NCBI RefSeq assembly: GCF_003852235.1 | Contig: NZ_CP027732.1 | Coordinates: forward strand, 3,968,001 to 4,032,000 | DNA: 64,000 bases | Direction: 5' to 3' | DNA from: Pseudomonas sp. R4-35-07 | Lineage (GTDB): Bacteria > Pseudomonadota > Gammaproteobacteria > Pseudomonadales > Pseudomonadaceae | Shown here: positions 26,170-34,819 of the stretch, piece after piece | How positions within the stretch are numbered: position 1 is the first letter of the stretch | Layout of the letters: each line of letters begins with the position of its first letter | Program-made: the position numbers and the translations under genes | Notes under the pieces: generated by a model | What the model saw: only the letters and a program-made list of their open reading frames with translations | What the model was told of the DNA's origin: nothing | Database searches by the model: none

Positions 26170-28746
26170 CTACAACCAGAATGTAAAGAAGTCCCAATAC
26201 GTCCAGTCGCTGGAGCTGATGTCTATCCTCCCAATAATTGAACTCCCCGTTGCCGAGAAATCTACCCAACCATTCAACGAGGGTCCATTAAGGCTAACCG
26301 CGCCCAAGTAACCACCTTCCGGACTATAAAACGTGATCATTGTAGGATAGTTTTTGCCTGTGTAAGCAAATCTCACTCGTTTACAGTTGAAGGTTAAGGT
26401 CAAGCGCAGAAGTTGCGGTGATGATGTCTGCGCTACGCGATTAGCAGTAACCAGTGCCTGGCCTTCCAACATTCCGGGGACCGGAGATGAATATGGCGAG
26501 ATACCCGCTTGTCCAGGGCCTGAAATAAAGGCAATGGTCATCGTTGGAAGACTAATACTCTGTCCGGCAGAGATCAGTTTGGTGGCCTGCCCTGTGAAGT
26601 TTTCGTAACGCATTTCAGGTGGTGTGACTACGGTCAACACGCGCGGTGGACACACCACATTCTCAGTCAAGCCGTCAGTCGACACGCTCCATGTGAAGGT
26701 CATGGACGAGTGATTCTGCGCCTTCATCAACTCGGATCGCAGTACAGTTGCCGCCACCTCGGACGTTGCCGCTTCTTCTGCAGCGGTAATCGTTCGAGCC
26801 GCATAAACAACAAAACTGTAGGGAGCGCCGCTCTTATCGATTCCGGTCGCCCGAAGCCAGCACTTGTGTCCTGCTCGCAAAAACCACATCCAATCTATGA
26901 AAGCGTCGGCATTCCCGGCGAATGTTCGCGTATCCACAATGCCATTTTGCGTTCTGGGAGGCGTAGCCTGCCGCAAGTTTGGCGTTTCCAGGCGCACAGG
27001 AAGGCTGATGCTCAAATTCAACGGCGGCGATGTCTGCACCTTACAGGCGGTGGTGACCGTGTAAGTGATCTCCACCACCTTACCCATACTCTCGATCACG
27101 GCTTCCGGCGGCAACAACCAGATCACCGCGTCCGTCGTGCTGCCAGGTTTGGAGGGCAATAACCAGCATGTATCGTCCGGTCGTTTCCAGCAGACACTGA
27201 TGGAGTGCTTGGGATTGCTGCCGGCGTACTTCACTTCGACATGTACGCCGTCGCGCCCGTTGTAAGCGGTCAAGTTGGTAAGCACCGCTTCCGTCACTGT
27301 TGGCTCAACCAGCACCAGAGCTTCCTGTTCGATGCTGAAGGTCCGGACAGGAAACTCGACGGCCGTGCCCATGTCGCACAGCCCATTAAAATTCGCCGCA
27401 AAATGCAGTTCAAACTCACTGCAATCGGCCAATTTTTGCAGCTTGGTCCTGGCTATCGGTGTATCAACTCCGTCGCCTAACCAGGCGGTAGTCAGCGGCT
27501 CTCCTTCCAATATATAAAACTGATAAGCGTTGCCGGCCTCAAGTGTGCCGGTTACCCACATCCAGCAGCAGTCCTGCTCCATGGCGTAATGCCAGATGGG
27601 CACTATCGCCGTTGCGTCATCACCAAAAGTATTGAGGTCCACCCGGTTGCCGGTGGCCTGTTCAATCCCCGGTTTTGGCAAGTCCATGATGCCCAGCACC
27701 TTCACTCGGCGCTCTGGTGAGGACCAATGGCTGCCATCGCAGCGCGTGACGTTGTAGGTCAACGTAATGGCTTGCTCGAAATTGGCGCGTATCACTGAGG
27801 GCGGTACCGCAAACACCAGGCTGGTTTCACCTTCAACCGGTTGGCGACATTCCAGTTCGACTGTGCCTGGCCCTGGGGTGCCGGTAAGTACCGGGCAAAC
27901 CATGTCGCCGCTGCACATGCCCTCATAAGCCACCGCGATATGCGCACCGTTCACCGTGTTTATCGGGTTGACCACCCAGCCGTCGAACTCAGTGTGTACA
28001 GCTTCCTTGAGCTCAGGGGGCGACAGCTCCAAGTGAGGCTCGGTGAGCAACGTCAACAAAAGTGAGCGGAACAATATAGAGGGAGTAGCCCGGCTGAAGC
28101 GCACGGACGCCACAAGATACAGTTCGCTGTCATGTTTAAGTTGCTGGAGCAACGCCCGAGGCAGTGCTCGACGCCACCCCAGGCGTACGTCTTCGTCGGT
28201 AACCGGTTCATCCTCGAATGGATAGAGTCTGGCCTTGGAGCCATCCGGATAGATGCCGCCTATATAGCAATTGATCGTTTGGATTGTGCCGGCAAATGCC
28301 CAGGGTGGAATGTAAAGAATCGGGTCTTTACAGCACAACAAAGAAAGATCCAGTTTGCCATTGATCGCTTCGAGAATTTGCGCCTGAGGCAAGTTCGAAG
28401 GCAGACTAATCCGTACCTGACCTTGTAAAGAGGTTTGACTCTCATCGTTTCTAGTGACGGTGTATGTAAACAACGCGTAATTGTCCAACCACAGAGCTAT
28501 GTATTCAGGAGGAATATGAAAGTTGATACAACCTGCGTCGTCGCCATGCTGGGACTCTATCGGCGGATAAGGGCTGCCTGCCAACGGCCAGTCCAGAGCG
28601 ATTAAGTCTTTTTTCTGCATACCGTTGTAGCGGACGCTGACGTTGCCTCCGTTCAGCAGTTTGAGTGAATCGACACTGCCATTTTCGTCAGCCTCAAGCA
28701 GCTTTGGCTTGGGCAGGTCAAGGGCATCCGGCAATGACTTGGACAT
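26170..28746 (-). CDS. Gene B: large multi-domain beta-sandwich protein, paralogue of A, C and D
   Basis: An 858-residue protein collinear with gene A and nearly identical to gene D. Over the first ~707 residues B and D differ at about 8 positions. Over the last ~150 they differ at about 32. Marks: IEQATGNRVDLNTFGDDA, QDCCWMWVTG, YNGRDGVHVEVKYAG, VVEITYTVTTACKVQTS, RQATPPRTQNGIVDT, and a C-terminal unit ending TYWDFFTFWL. Cysteines recur at fixed places (QDCCW, DCSEF, GLCD). No signal peptide or transmembrane helix. ATG with AAAGGAAC 7-8 nt upstream. Function unknown; the variable last domain suggests a binding role. Confidence 0.8.
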   Translation of the reverse strand: MSKSLPDALDLPKPKLLEADENGSVDSLKLLNGGNVSVRYNGMQKKDLIALDWPLAGSPYPPIESQHGDDAGCINFHIPPEYIALWLDNYALFTYTVTRNDESQTSLQGQVRISLPSNLPQAQILEAINGKLDLSLLCCKDPILYIPPWAFAGTIQTINCYIGGIYPDGSKARLYPFEDEPVTDEDVRLGWRRALPRALLQQLKHDSELYLVASVRFSRATPSILFRSLLLTLLTEPHLELSPPELKEAVHTEFDGWVVNPINTVNGAHIAVAYEGMCSGDMVCPVLTGTPGPGTVELECRQPVEGETSLVFAVPPSVIRANFEQAITLTYNVTRCDGSHWSSPERRVKVLGIMDLPKPGIEQATGNRVDLNTFGDDATAIVPIWHYAMEQDCCWMWVTGTLEAGNAYQFYILEGEPLTTAWLGDGVDTPIARTKLQKLADCSEFELHFAANFNGLCDMGTAVEFPVRTFSIEQEALVLVEPTVTEAVLTNLTAYNGRDGVHVEVKYAGSNPKHSISVCWKRPDDTCWLLPSKPGSTTDAVIWLLPPEAVIESMGKVVEITYTVTTACKVQTSPPLNLSISLPVRLETPNLRQATPPRTQNGIVDTRTFAGNADAFIDWMWFLRAGHKCWLRATGIDKSGAPYSFVVYAARTITAAEEAATSEVAATVLRSELMKAQNHSSMTFTWSVSTDGLTENVVCPPRVLTVVTPPEMRYENFTGQATKLISAGQSISLPTMTIAFISGPGQAGISPYSSPVPGMLEGQALVTANRVAQTSSPQLLRLTLTFNCKRVRFAYTGKNYPTMITFYSPEGGYLGAVSLNGPSLNGWVDFSATGSSIIGRIDISSSDWTYWDFFTFWL
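26771..27327. repeat. 557-bp block shared by genes B, C and D (copy in B)
   Basis: Near-identical to 29624-30180 in gene C and 32692-33248 in gene D, with fewer than ten base differences to the C copy that I could see, whereas flanking parts of B and C are clearly diverged. It codes for the NGRDGVHVEV module and the RQATPP module start. Confidence 0.85.
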
Positions 28747-28841
28747 GGTGAACGTTCCTTTTCAATAGACAGGGGATGCCGAAGCCAGGTGTTGGCCTGA
28801 TCAGCATCGCCCTATCACACCGAAAAAAAACAGGTGTTTCT

Positions 28842-28859
28842 ACTGTCAAAATTCACAGT
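28842..28859 (-). promoter_or_regulatory. Conserved palindrome upstream of gene B
   Basis: ACTGTCAAAATTCACAGT, 95 bp upstream of the ATG. It has the CTGT-N8-ACAG core with one mismatch between the arms (TCA/TGA position). Confidence 0.7.
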
Positions 28860-28898
28860 TCTGCTGGACAGCCTAGGCGTTTCAGACCAACGGCCGTC

Positions 28899-28956
28899 TC
28901 ACAACCCCTCCAACTCCGCCACGGTGCTGTACTCGAACATCGCCCGCAGCGGCACC
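28899..28956 (-). pseudogene. Truncated copy of the pvdL 3' end
   Basis: Matches the pvdL stop and last codons (34820-34842), then jumps to the sequence from 34917 onward (TCGAACATCGCCCGCAGCGG). The 81-bp loss falls exactly between two TCCGCCA repeats present in intact pvdL at 34836-34842 and 34917-34923, as expected from slippage or short-repeat recombination. The upstream (5') sequence up to the gene B palindrome is also shared with the pvdL-gene D interval. Confidence 0.85.
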
Positions 28957-28962
28957 AATGAA

Positions 28963-28991
28963 CAGTGCTCCTGCGCAATCCAGGAGCACTG
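28963..28991. terminator. Hairpin downstream of gene C
   Basis: 11-bp perfect arms CAGTGCTCCTG and CAGGAGCACTG around a 7-nt loop, about 30 bp past the gene C stop on the - strand. No U-run follows, so termination is likely but not certain. Confidence 0.5.
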
Positions 28992-29022
28992 AGGGTCAAT
29001 GTCTGACAACCACTCTAGTCTC

Positions 29023-31740
29023 CTAAAAATACAGTTCAAAATTATCCAAATAAGAGTGTTGTTGATTAACGACGCTTATTTTGGCGACATACTTGTCGAC
29101 TGGAGCGTTAAAGTCCACCCAACTATTGAGCGGCATATCCGAGCGAGTTCCGAGCAGACTCCCTCCCGCGTCATAGAAGTAGCAAACACCGTGATACGCA
29201 TTGCGCGTAAAGGAAAATCTGACACGCGAATAGCCACGTGTGAGAAACAAATCAATCGTCTGAGTTGGCATCGGCCCTTCGGTAGTGGCGGCACAGTTCA
29301 ACGCAATTGCATTTCCGGAAGTCATTTCTGGAACGGCTGGATTGGCCGCATGAATACCGACAGTACCTGACTGGGCCCTGATGGTCATTGTAGGTGCAAT
29401 CACGGAAGTGCCGGCGGGGTATTGGCCGTAAGGCAGACTGGAAAAATCTTCAGTAACCATCGTTATCACGCGCACAATCAACACCCGCGAAGGACACACT
29501 ATCGCATTACGCTCAAGCCCGCTGCCGTCCGTAACTACGCTGAATGTGTAGGTCATGGAGGACTGATCCTTCGCCTTCATCAACTCGGATCGCAATACAG
29601 GCCCCGCGACCTCTGTTGCGGCTGCTTCTTCTGCAGTTGTAATCGTTCGACCCGCATAAACAACAAAACTGTAGGGAGCGCCGCTCTTATCGATTCCGGT
29701 CGCCCGAAGCCAGCACTTGTGTCCTGCTCGCAAAAACCACATCCAATCTATGAAAGCGTCGGCATTCCCGGCGAATGTTTGCGTATCCACAATGCCATTT
29801 TGCGTTCTGGGAGGCGTAGCCTGCCGCAAGTTTGGCGTTTCCAGGCGCACAGGAAGGCTGATGCTCAAATTCAACGGCGGCGATGTCTGCACCTTACAGG
29901 CGGTGGTGACCGTATAAGTGATTTCCACCACCTTACCCATACTCTCGATCACGGCTTCCGGCGGCAACAACCAGATCACCGCGTCCGTCGTGCTGCCTGG
30001 TTTGGAGGGCAATAACCAGCATGTATCGTCCGGTCGTTTCCAGCAGACACTGATGGAGTGCTTGGGGTTGCTGCCGGCGTACTTCACTTCGACATGTACG
30101 CCGTCGCGCCCATTGTAAGCGGTCAAGTTGGTAAGCACCGCTTCCGTCACTGTTGGCTCAACCAGCACCAGAGCTTCCTGCTCGATCTTGAACGTCTGGG
30201 CAGGGAATTCGAACGCGCTTGCCAAATCACACGCCTCACAAAAACTCATCGCAAAGTGCAGTTCGAACGTACTGCAATCAGCCAACTCTTGCAGCGCGGC
30301 CCTGGCGATAGGTGCTACCACACCATCCGCCTTCCAGGCATCCGTCATTGGTACCCGTTCCAGAATATCGAAGCGGTAAACACTGCCATTTTCATACTTG
30401 CCCACAAACCACATCCAGCAATAACTCGAACACAAGCTGTAGGCCGGTACCGGCACGATCGCAGTGGCGTCCTCTTTGAACGTCGTGAGGCAAAGGGTTG
30501 TTCCAGTAGCTTCCTCTATCTGCGCATAGGGAAATGTTGGGGTAAGGACGTTGATCACGCGTACAGGTGAAGACTGTTCATTGTCATTGAAGCCAAGGGT
30601 GTAACTAAGCGTCATAGGCTTGGTGAAAAAACACGCCACCACACAGGCCGGCAATTTGATAGTGGGCAGAACCCCGCTCTGCTCAACCGTTACCTGACCA
30701 AGCAGCTTCTTGGGATAACCGGGCCCGCTGACATAAAACGTCACCTCGTCGCCTTTATAAGTGTCAAGGCCGGGAACGGTGACCTCGCCTCCCTCTTGAG
30801 TGTTCTCGGGGTTAAGGCACCACTCATCGTTGTATTGCACAGACTGCCTCAGATGGGGAGGTGGCAGGTCTAACCCTGGCGCCACGATCAACGCAGCGGT
30901 GCGGCGGCGCTGAACCTCGAGCGCATTTCGCGGTAGGCGCGTTTCGAGATGCGGGTCAACATCAGCAGGGGGTTCGGCCGGCAGACCGCTGGTGATCCAG
31001 GCAGACTGGAGCGTAATGGATCTCCACGGTTTACGCCGTGCCAGCCAGCCCCGTGCAATTTCGGGTCGCAGTGCATTACCGCTGGCGACCTCCTGTTCAG
31101 TCAACACATGGTCGTAAAGCACAGTGTAGAACGCATGCGGAGGAGCATCTTGCTCAGTGACCGCAGTGCAGTAAACCTTATCGCCCGCCTTCGCAAGAGG
31201 ATGGAGCGGCACGAGCACCGTCTCATTCCCTTCATGGTCGTTCATGTCATAGGTAGGCGTGTTATGCAGGACTTTTTCGTGAAGCAGTCGAGGCGCGAGC
31301 TCTTCACTTTCACTTGCCGGGTAGAACGATATGCCCACTTCCTTGACCAGAGAAGCGGCGAGCTGGCCTTGTGACCTGCCTGTATATGAAATACGGGCAG
31401 TGAACCCCATAAGGCTCGTCAAGTAGCGCAAGGGAATTTCAATCTTCCTGGCCCCTGTCTCACCGCTCGAATCCACCAGATTCTCAAGGACAAGTTCAGG
31501 CGCCTCCTTTGCGCTGACCGTGACGGTGATGACTGACCCGTCCATACGTGAATCCACGGTCAGATAGGAGTCTCTCATTGCGGAGGGAACCACGATCCCG
31601 CCGGCCTCGCCGGAAATCGACGGGGCGTTGACTTCCAAAGCATCAGGCTTAGCCGTTTTCGGTTTAGGGCTCCGTGGTTTTGGCGTGCTGTCAGCGCTCA
31701 GTGAGGTTTCAGGGGTTTCAGCGGGTGTTTGCTTGGCCAT
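29023..31740 (-). CDS. Gene C: large multi-domain beta-sandwich protein, mosaic paralogue
   Basis: A 905-residue protein collinear with A, B and D. Its N-terminus is a distinct Pro/Lys/Thr-rich tail (TPKPRSPKPKTAKPD) followed by modules that are unlike those of B and D. A central stretch (residues ~521-706, EQEALVLVEPTVTEAVLTNL through TTAEEAA) is almost identical to B and D. The C-terminal unit (FSSLPYGQYPAG ... QQHSYLDNFELYF) is again its own. The mix points to gene conversion from B or D. No signal peptide or membrane helix seen. ATG at 31740 with only a weak GGAA upstream. Function unknown. Confidence 0.8.
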   Translation of the reverse strand: MAKQTPAETPETSLSADSTPKPRSPKPKTAKPDALEVNAPSISGEAGGIVVPSAMRDSYLTVDSRMDGSVITVTVSAKEAPELVLENLVDSSGETGARKIEIPLRYLTSLMGFTARISYTGRSQGQLAASLVKEVGISFYPASESEELAPRLLHEKVLHNTPTYDMNDHEGNETVLVPLHPLAKAGDKVYCTAVTEQDAPPHAFYTVLYDHVLTEQEVASGNALRPEIARGWLARRKPWRSITLQSAWITSGLPAEPPADVDPHLETRLPRNALEVQRRRTAALIVAPGLDLPPPHLRQSVQYNDEWCLNPENTQEGGEVTVPGLDTYKGDEVTFYVSGPGYPKKLLGQVTVEQSGVLPTIKLPACVVACFFTKPMTLSYTLGFNDNEQSSPVRVINVLTPTFPYAQIEEATGTTLCLTTFKEDATAIVPVPAYSLCSSYCWMWFVGKYENGSVYRFDILERVPMTDAWKADGVVAPIARAALQELADCSTFELHFAMSFCEACDLASAFEFPAQTFKIEQEALVLVEPTVTEAVLTNLTAYNGRDGVHVEVKYAGSNPKHSISVCWKRPDDTCWLLPSKPGSTTDAVIWLLPPEAVIESMGKVVEITYTVTTACKVQTSPPLNLSISLPVRLETPNLRQATPPRTQNGIVDTQTFAGNADAFIDWMWFLRAGHKCWLRATGIDKSGAPYSFVVYAGRTITTAEEAAATEVAGPVLRSELMKAKDQSSMTYTFSVVTDGSGLERNAIVCPSRVLIVRVITMVTEDFSSLPYGQYPAGTSVIAPTMTIRAQSGTVGIHAANPAVPEMTSGNAIALNCAATTEGPMPTQTIDLFLTRGYSRVRFSFTRNAYHGVCYFYDAGGSLLGTRSDMPLNSWVDFNAPVDKYVAKISVVNQQHSYLDNFELYF
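29624..30180. repeat. 557-bp block shared by genes B, C and D (copy in C)
   Basis: Boundaries are sharp: left of 29624 and right of 30180 the alignment with B and D breaks into scattered matches. At several variable sites it agrees with D against B (for example CTGCCTGG and GGGGTTGC), which suggests exchange with D or its ancestor. Confidence 0.85.
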
Positions 31741-31835
31741 GATGAGAATTCCGTACTCAAGGTGTTTTTATCCCTGGCCAACCTGTCCGGCCAAGGTGCG
31801 CCCCTGTAGTAAGTCTTTTTTTCATGACTGCGCCT

Positions 31836-31853
31836 ACTGTCAGAATTGACAGT
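31836..31853 (-). promoter_or_regulatory. Conserved palindrome upstream of gene C (perfect form)
   Basis: ACTGTCA-gaat-TGACAGT, a perfect 7-bp inverted repeat 95 bp upstream of the ATG. The CTGT-N8-ACAG geometry is that of a LexA box, although the centre is not the usual TATATATA. Confidence 0.75.
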
Positions 31854-31860
31854 TCTGACC

Positions 31861-32032
31861 AAAAGCACTGGGTTCGGGACGGCTACGTCAACGCGCCGCG
31901 CATCGTCTACCTGTCCAGCGACCCCAACTGCCCCACCCTGGAAGAACACGAAGGCGCCAGCAACGGCAGCAAGTTGAAGGGGCGCCGTCGCCGGATAAGT
32001 TGGTGAAGATTCTGGGGTTGAAAGTAAGGTAA
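31861..32032 (+). pseudogene. Internally deleted copy of the dsbG 3' half
   Basis: Three separate dsbG segments are joined: GACGTCAACGCGCC-like sequence through the Cys codon of DPNCP (dsbG ~22464-22533), then the LEEHEGA segment (~22678-22716), then the GAPSPEKLVKILG tail (~22853-22890). The active-site CPYC is lost after the first Cys. The reading frame is broken at the last joint. The end (ILGLKVR tail and terminator) matches the fragment before gene B. Confidence 0.85.
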
Positions 32033-32045
32033 GTAGGAACGTACG

Positions 32046-32074
32046 AAAAAAACGCCCACGTATCAACATGGGCG
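32046..32074 (-). terminator. Terminator of gene D
   Basis: Same CGCCCA/TGGGCG stem (32053-32074) and A7 run (32046-32052) as after gene B, so the duplication included the terminator. Confidence 0.8.
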
Positions 32075-32093
32075 CTTTTACTACAGGAAGTGA

Positions 32094-34667
32094 CTACGCC
32101 CAGAATGTAAAGAAGTCCCAGTACGTCCAGTTGCCACAGCTGATTTCTATCCTCCCAATAGTTGAACTCCCCGTTGCCGAGAAATCTACCCAACCATTCC
32201 AAGGGTTTCCATTAAGGCTAACCTCGCCCAAGTCATCACCTTCCCGACTATAGAAGGTGATCATTGAAGGAAAGTCGTTGTACGTGTAAGCAAATCTCAC
32301 TCGTTTACAGTTGAAGGTTAAAGTCAAGCGCAGAAGTTGCGGAGGCCCCTGATGTATGCGGTCAGCAATAACCAGTGCCTGGCCTTCATGCATTCCGGGG
32401 ATCGTAGATGGATATGACGAGATACCCGCTTGTCCAGGGCCTGAAATAAAGTCAATGGTCATCGTTGGAATACTAATGCTCTGTCCGGCAGAGATCAGTT
32501 TGGTGGCCTGCCCTGTGAAGTTTTCGTAACGCATTTCAGGTGGTTTGACTACGGTCAACACGCGCGGTGGACACACCACATTCTCAGTCAAGCCGTCAGT
32601 CGACACGCTCCATGTGAAGGTCATGGAGGAGTAATTCTGCGCCTTCACTAACTCGGATCGCAGTACAGGTGCCGCCACCTCGGACGTTGCCGCTTCTTCT
32701 GCAGCTGTAATCGTTCGAGCCGCATAAACAACAAAACTGTAGGGAGCGCCGCTCTTATCGATTCCGGTCGCCCGAAGCCAGCACTTGTGTCCTGCTCGCA
32801 AAAACCACATCCAATCTATGAAAGCGTCGGCATTCCCGGCGAATGTTCGCGTATCCACAATGCCATTTTGCGTTCTGGGAGGCGTAGCCTGCCGCAAGTT
32901 TGGCGTTTCCAGGCGCACAGGAAGGCTGATGCTCAAATTCAACGGCGGCGATGTCTGCACCTTACAGGCGGTGGTGACCGTGTAAGTGATCTCCACCACC
33001 TTACCCATACTCTCGATCACGGCTTCCGGCGGCAACAACCAGATCACCGCGTCCGTCGTGCTGCCTGGTTTGGAGGGCAATAACCAGCATGTATCGTCCG
33101 GTCGTTTCCAGCAGACACTGATGGAGTGCTTGGGGTTGCTGCCGGCGTACTTCACTTCGACATGTACGCCGTCGCGCCCATTGTAAGCGGTCAAGTTGGT
33201 AAGCACCGCTTCCGTCACTGTTGGCTCAACCAGTACCAGAGCTTCCTGTTCGATGCTGAAGGTCCGGACAGGAAACTCGACGGCCGTGCCCAGGTCGCAC
33301 AGCCCATTAAAATTCGCCGCAAAATGCAGTTCAAACTCACTGCAATCGGCCAATTTTTGCAGCTTGGTCCTGGCTATCGGTGTATCAACTCCGTCGCCTA
33401 ACCATGCGGTAGTCAGCGGCTCTCCTTCCAATATATAAAACTGATAAGCGTTGCCGGCCTCAAGTGTGCCGGTTACCCACATCCAGCAGCAGTCCTGCTC
33501 CATGGCGTAATGCCAGATGGGCACTATCGCCGTTGCGTCATCACCAAAAGTATTGAGGTCCACCCGGTTGCCGGTGGCCTGTTCAATCCCCGGTTTTGGC
33601 AAGTCCATGATGCCCAGCACCTTCACTCGGCGCTCTGGTGAGGACCAATGGCTGCCATCGCAGCGCGTGACGTTGTAGGTCAACGTAATGGCTTGCTCGA
33701 AATTGGCGCGTATCACTGAGGGCGGTACCGCAAACACCAGGCTGGTTTCACCTTCAACCGGTTGGCGACATTCCAGTTCGACTGTGCCTGGCCCTGGGGT
33801 GCCGGTAAGTACCGGGCAAACCATGTCGCCGCTGCACATGCCCTCATAAGCCACCGCGATATGCGCACCGTTCACCGTGTTTATCGGGTTGACCACCCAG
33901 CCGTCGAACTCAGTGTGTACAGCTTCCTTGAGCTCAGGGGGCGACAGCTCCAAGTGAGGCTCGGTGAGCAACGTCAACAAAAGTGAGCGGAACAATATAG
34001 AGGGAGTAGCCCGGCTGAAGCGCACGGACGCCACAAGATATAGTTCGCTGTCATGTTTAAGTTGCTGGAGCAACGCCCGAGGCAGTGCTCGACGCCACCC
34101 CAGGCGTACGTCTTCGTCGGTAACCGGTTCATCCTCGAATGGATAGAGTCTGGCCTTGGAGCCATCCGGATAGATGCCGCCTATATAGCAGTTGATCGTT
34201 TGGATTGTGCCGGCAAATGCCCAGGGTGGAATGTAAAGAATCGGGTCTTTACAGCACAACAAAGAAAGATCCAGTTTGCCATTGATCGCTTCGAGAATTT
34301 GCGCCTGAGGCAAGTTCGAAGGCAGACTGATCCGTACCTGACCTTGTAAAGAGGTCTGACTCTCATCGTTTCTAGTGACGGTGTATGTAAACAACGCGTA
34401 ATTGTCCAACCACAAGGCTATGTATTCAGGAGGAATATGAAAGTAGATACAACCTGCGTCGTCGCCATGCTGGGGCTCTATCGGCGGATAAGGGCTGCCT
34501 GCCAACGGCCAGTCCAGAGCGATTAAGTCTTTTTTCTGCATACCGTTGTAGCAGACGCTGACGTTGCCTCCGTTCAGCAGTTTGAGTGAATCGACACTGC
34601 CATTTTCGTCAGCCTCAAGCAGCTTTGGCTTGGGCAGGTCAAGGGCATCCGGCAATGACTTGGACAT
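32094..34667 (-). CDS. Gene D: large multi-domain beta-sandwich protein, near-twin of gene B
   Basis: An 857-residue near-copy of gene B. N-terminal changes are R/C, S/P and N/Y within the first 75 residues; then almost no change up to residue ~700. The C-terminal ~150-residue unit (FTGQATKLISAG ... TYWDFFTFWA) differs at about one residue in five, concentrated in what look like loops (YTYNDFPS against YTGKNYPT; SREGDDLGE against SPEGGYLGA). Its leader, palindrome and terminator also match gene B. It ends the array next to the intact pvdL 3' end, 152 bp away. ATG with AAAGGAAC upstream. Function unknown. Confidence 0.8.
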   Translation of the reverse strand: MSKSLPDALDLPKPKLLEADENGSVDSLKLLNGGNVSVCYNGMQKKDLIALDWPLAGSPYPPIEPQHGDDAGCIYFHIPPEYIALWLDNYALFTYTVTRNDESQTSLQGQVRISLPSNLPQAQILEAINGKLDLSLLCCKDPILYIPPWAFAGTIQTINCYIGGIYPDGSKARLYPFEDEPVTDEDVRLGWRRALPRALLQQLKHDSELYLVASVRFSRATPSILFRSLLLTLLTEPHLELSPPELKEAVHTEFDGWVVNPINTVNGAHIAVAYEGMCSGDMVCPVLTGTPGPGTVELECRQPVEGETSLVFAVPPSVIRANFEQAITLTYNVTRCDGSHWSSPERRVKVLGIMDLPKPGIEQATGNRVDLNTFGDDATAIVPIWHYAMEQDCCWMWVTGTLEAGNAYQFYILEGEPLTTAWLGDGVDTPIARTKLQKLADCSEFELHFAANFNGLCDLGTAVEFPVRTFSIEQEALVLVEPTVTEAVLTNLTAYNGRDGVHVEVKYAGSNPKHSISVCWKRPDDTCWLLPSKPGSTTDAVIWLLPPEAVIESMGKVVEITYTVTTACKVQTSPPLNLSISLPVRLETPNLRQATPPRTQNGIVDTRTFAGNADAFIDWMWFLRAGHKCWLRATGIDKSGAPYSFVVYAARTITAAEEAATSEVAAPVLRSELVKAQNYSSMTFTWSVSTDGLTENVVCPPRVLTVVKPPEMRYENFTGQATKLISAGQSISIPTMTIDFISGPGQAGISSYPSTIPGMHEGQALVIADRIHQGPPQLLRLTLTFNCKRVRFAYTYNDFPSMITFYSREGDDLGEVSLNGNPWNGWVDFSATGSSTIGRIEISCGNWTYWDFFTFWA
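32692..33248. repeat. 557-bp block shared by genes B, C and D (copy in D)
   Basis: Third copy of the block described in genes B and C. In D it is embedded in sequence that continues to match B on both sides. Confidence 0.85.
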
Positions 34668-34762
34668 GGTGAACGTTCCTTTTCAATAGACAGGGAATGC
34701 CGAAGCCAGGTGTTGGCCTGATCAGCATCGCCCTATCACACCGAAAAAAAACAGCCGCTTCT

Positions 34763-34780
34763 ACTGTCAGAATTCACAGT
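34763..34780 (-). promoter_or_regulatory. Conserved palindrome upstream of gene D
   Basis: ACTGTCAGAATTCACAGT, 95 bp upstream of the ATG, one mismatch between arms. The surrounding leader, including the A8 run and the AGCCTAGGCG stretch, is shared with gene B. Confidence 0.7.
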
Positions 34781-34819
34781 TCTGCTGGACAGCCTAGGCG
34801 TTTCAGACCAACGGCCGCC

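Noticed and set aside
26170..34667. Genes A-D as an adhesin, RHS or Tc-type toxin
   Set aside because: No RHS/YD repeats, no Tc-type domain, no signal peptide and no autotransporter barrel were seen, so no such name is given.
25844..34780. Fur box or PvdS box as the shared operator of genes A-D
   Set aside because: The palindrome does not fit GATAAT hexamers, nor TAAAT-N16-CGT, so iron control by these is not supported.
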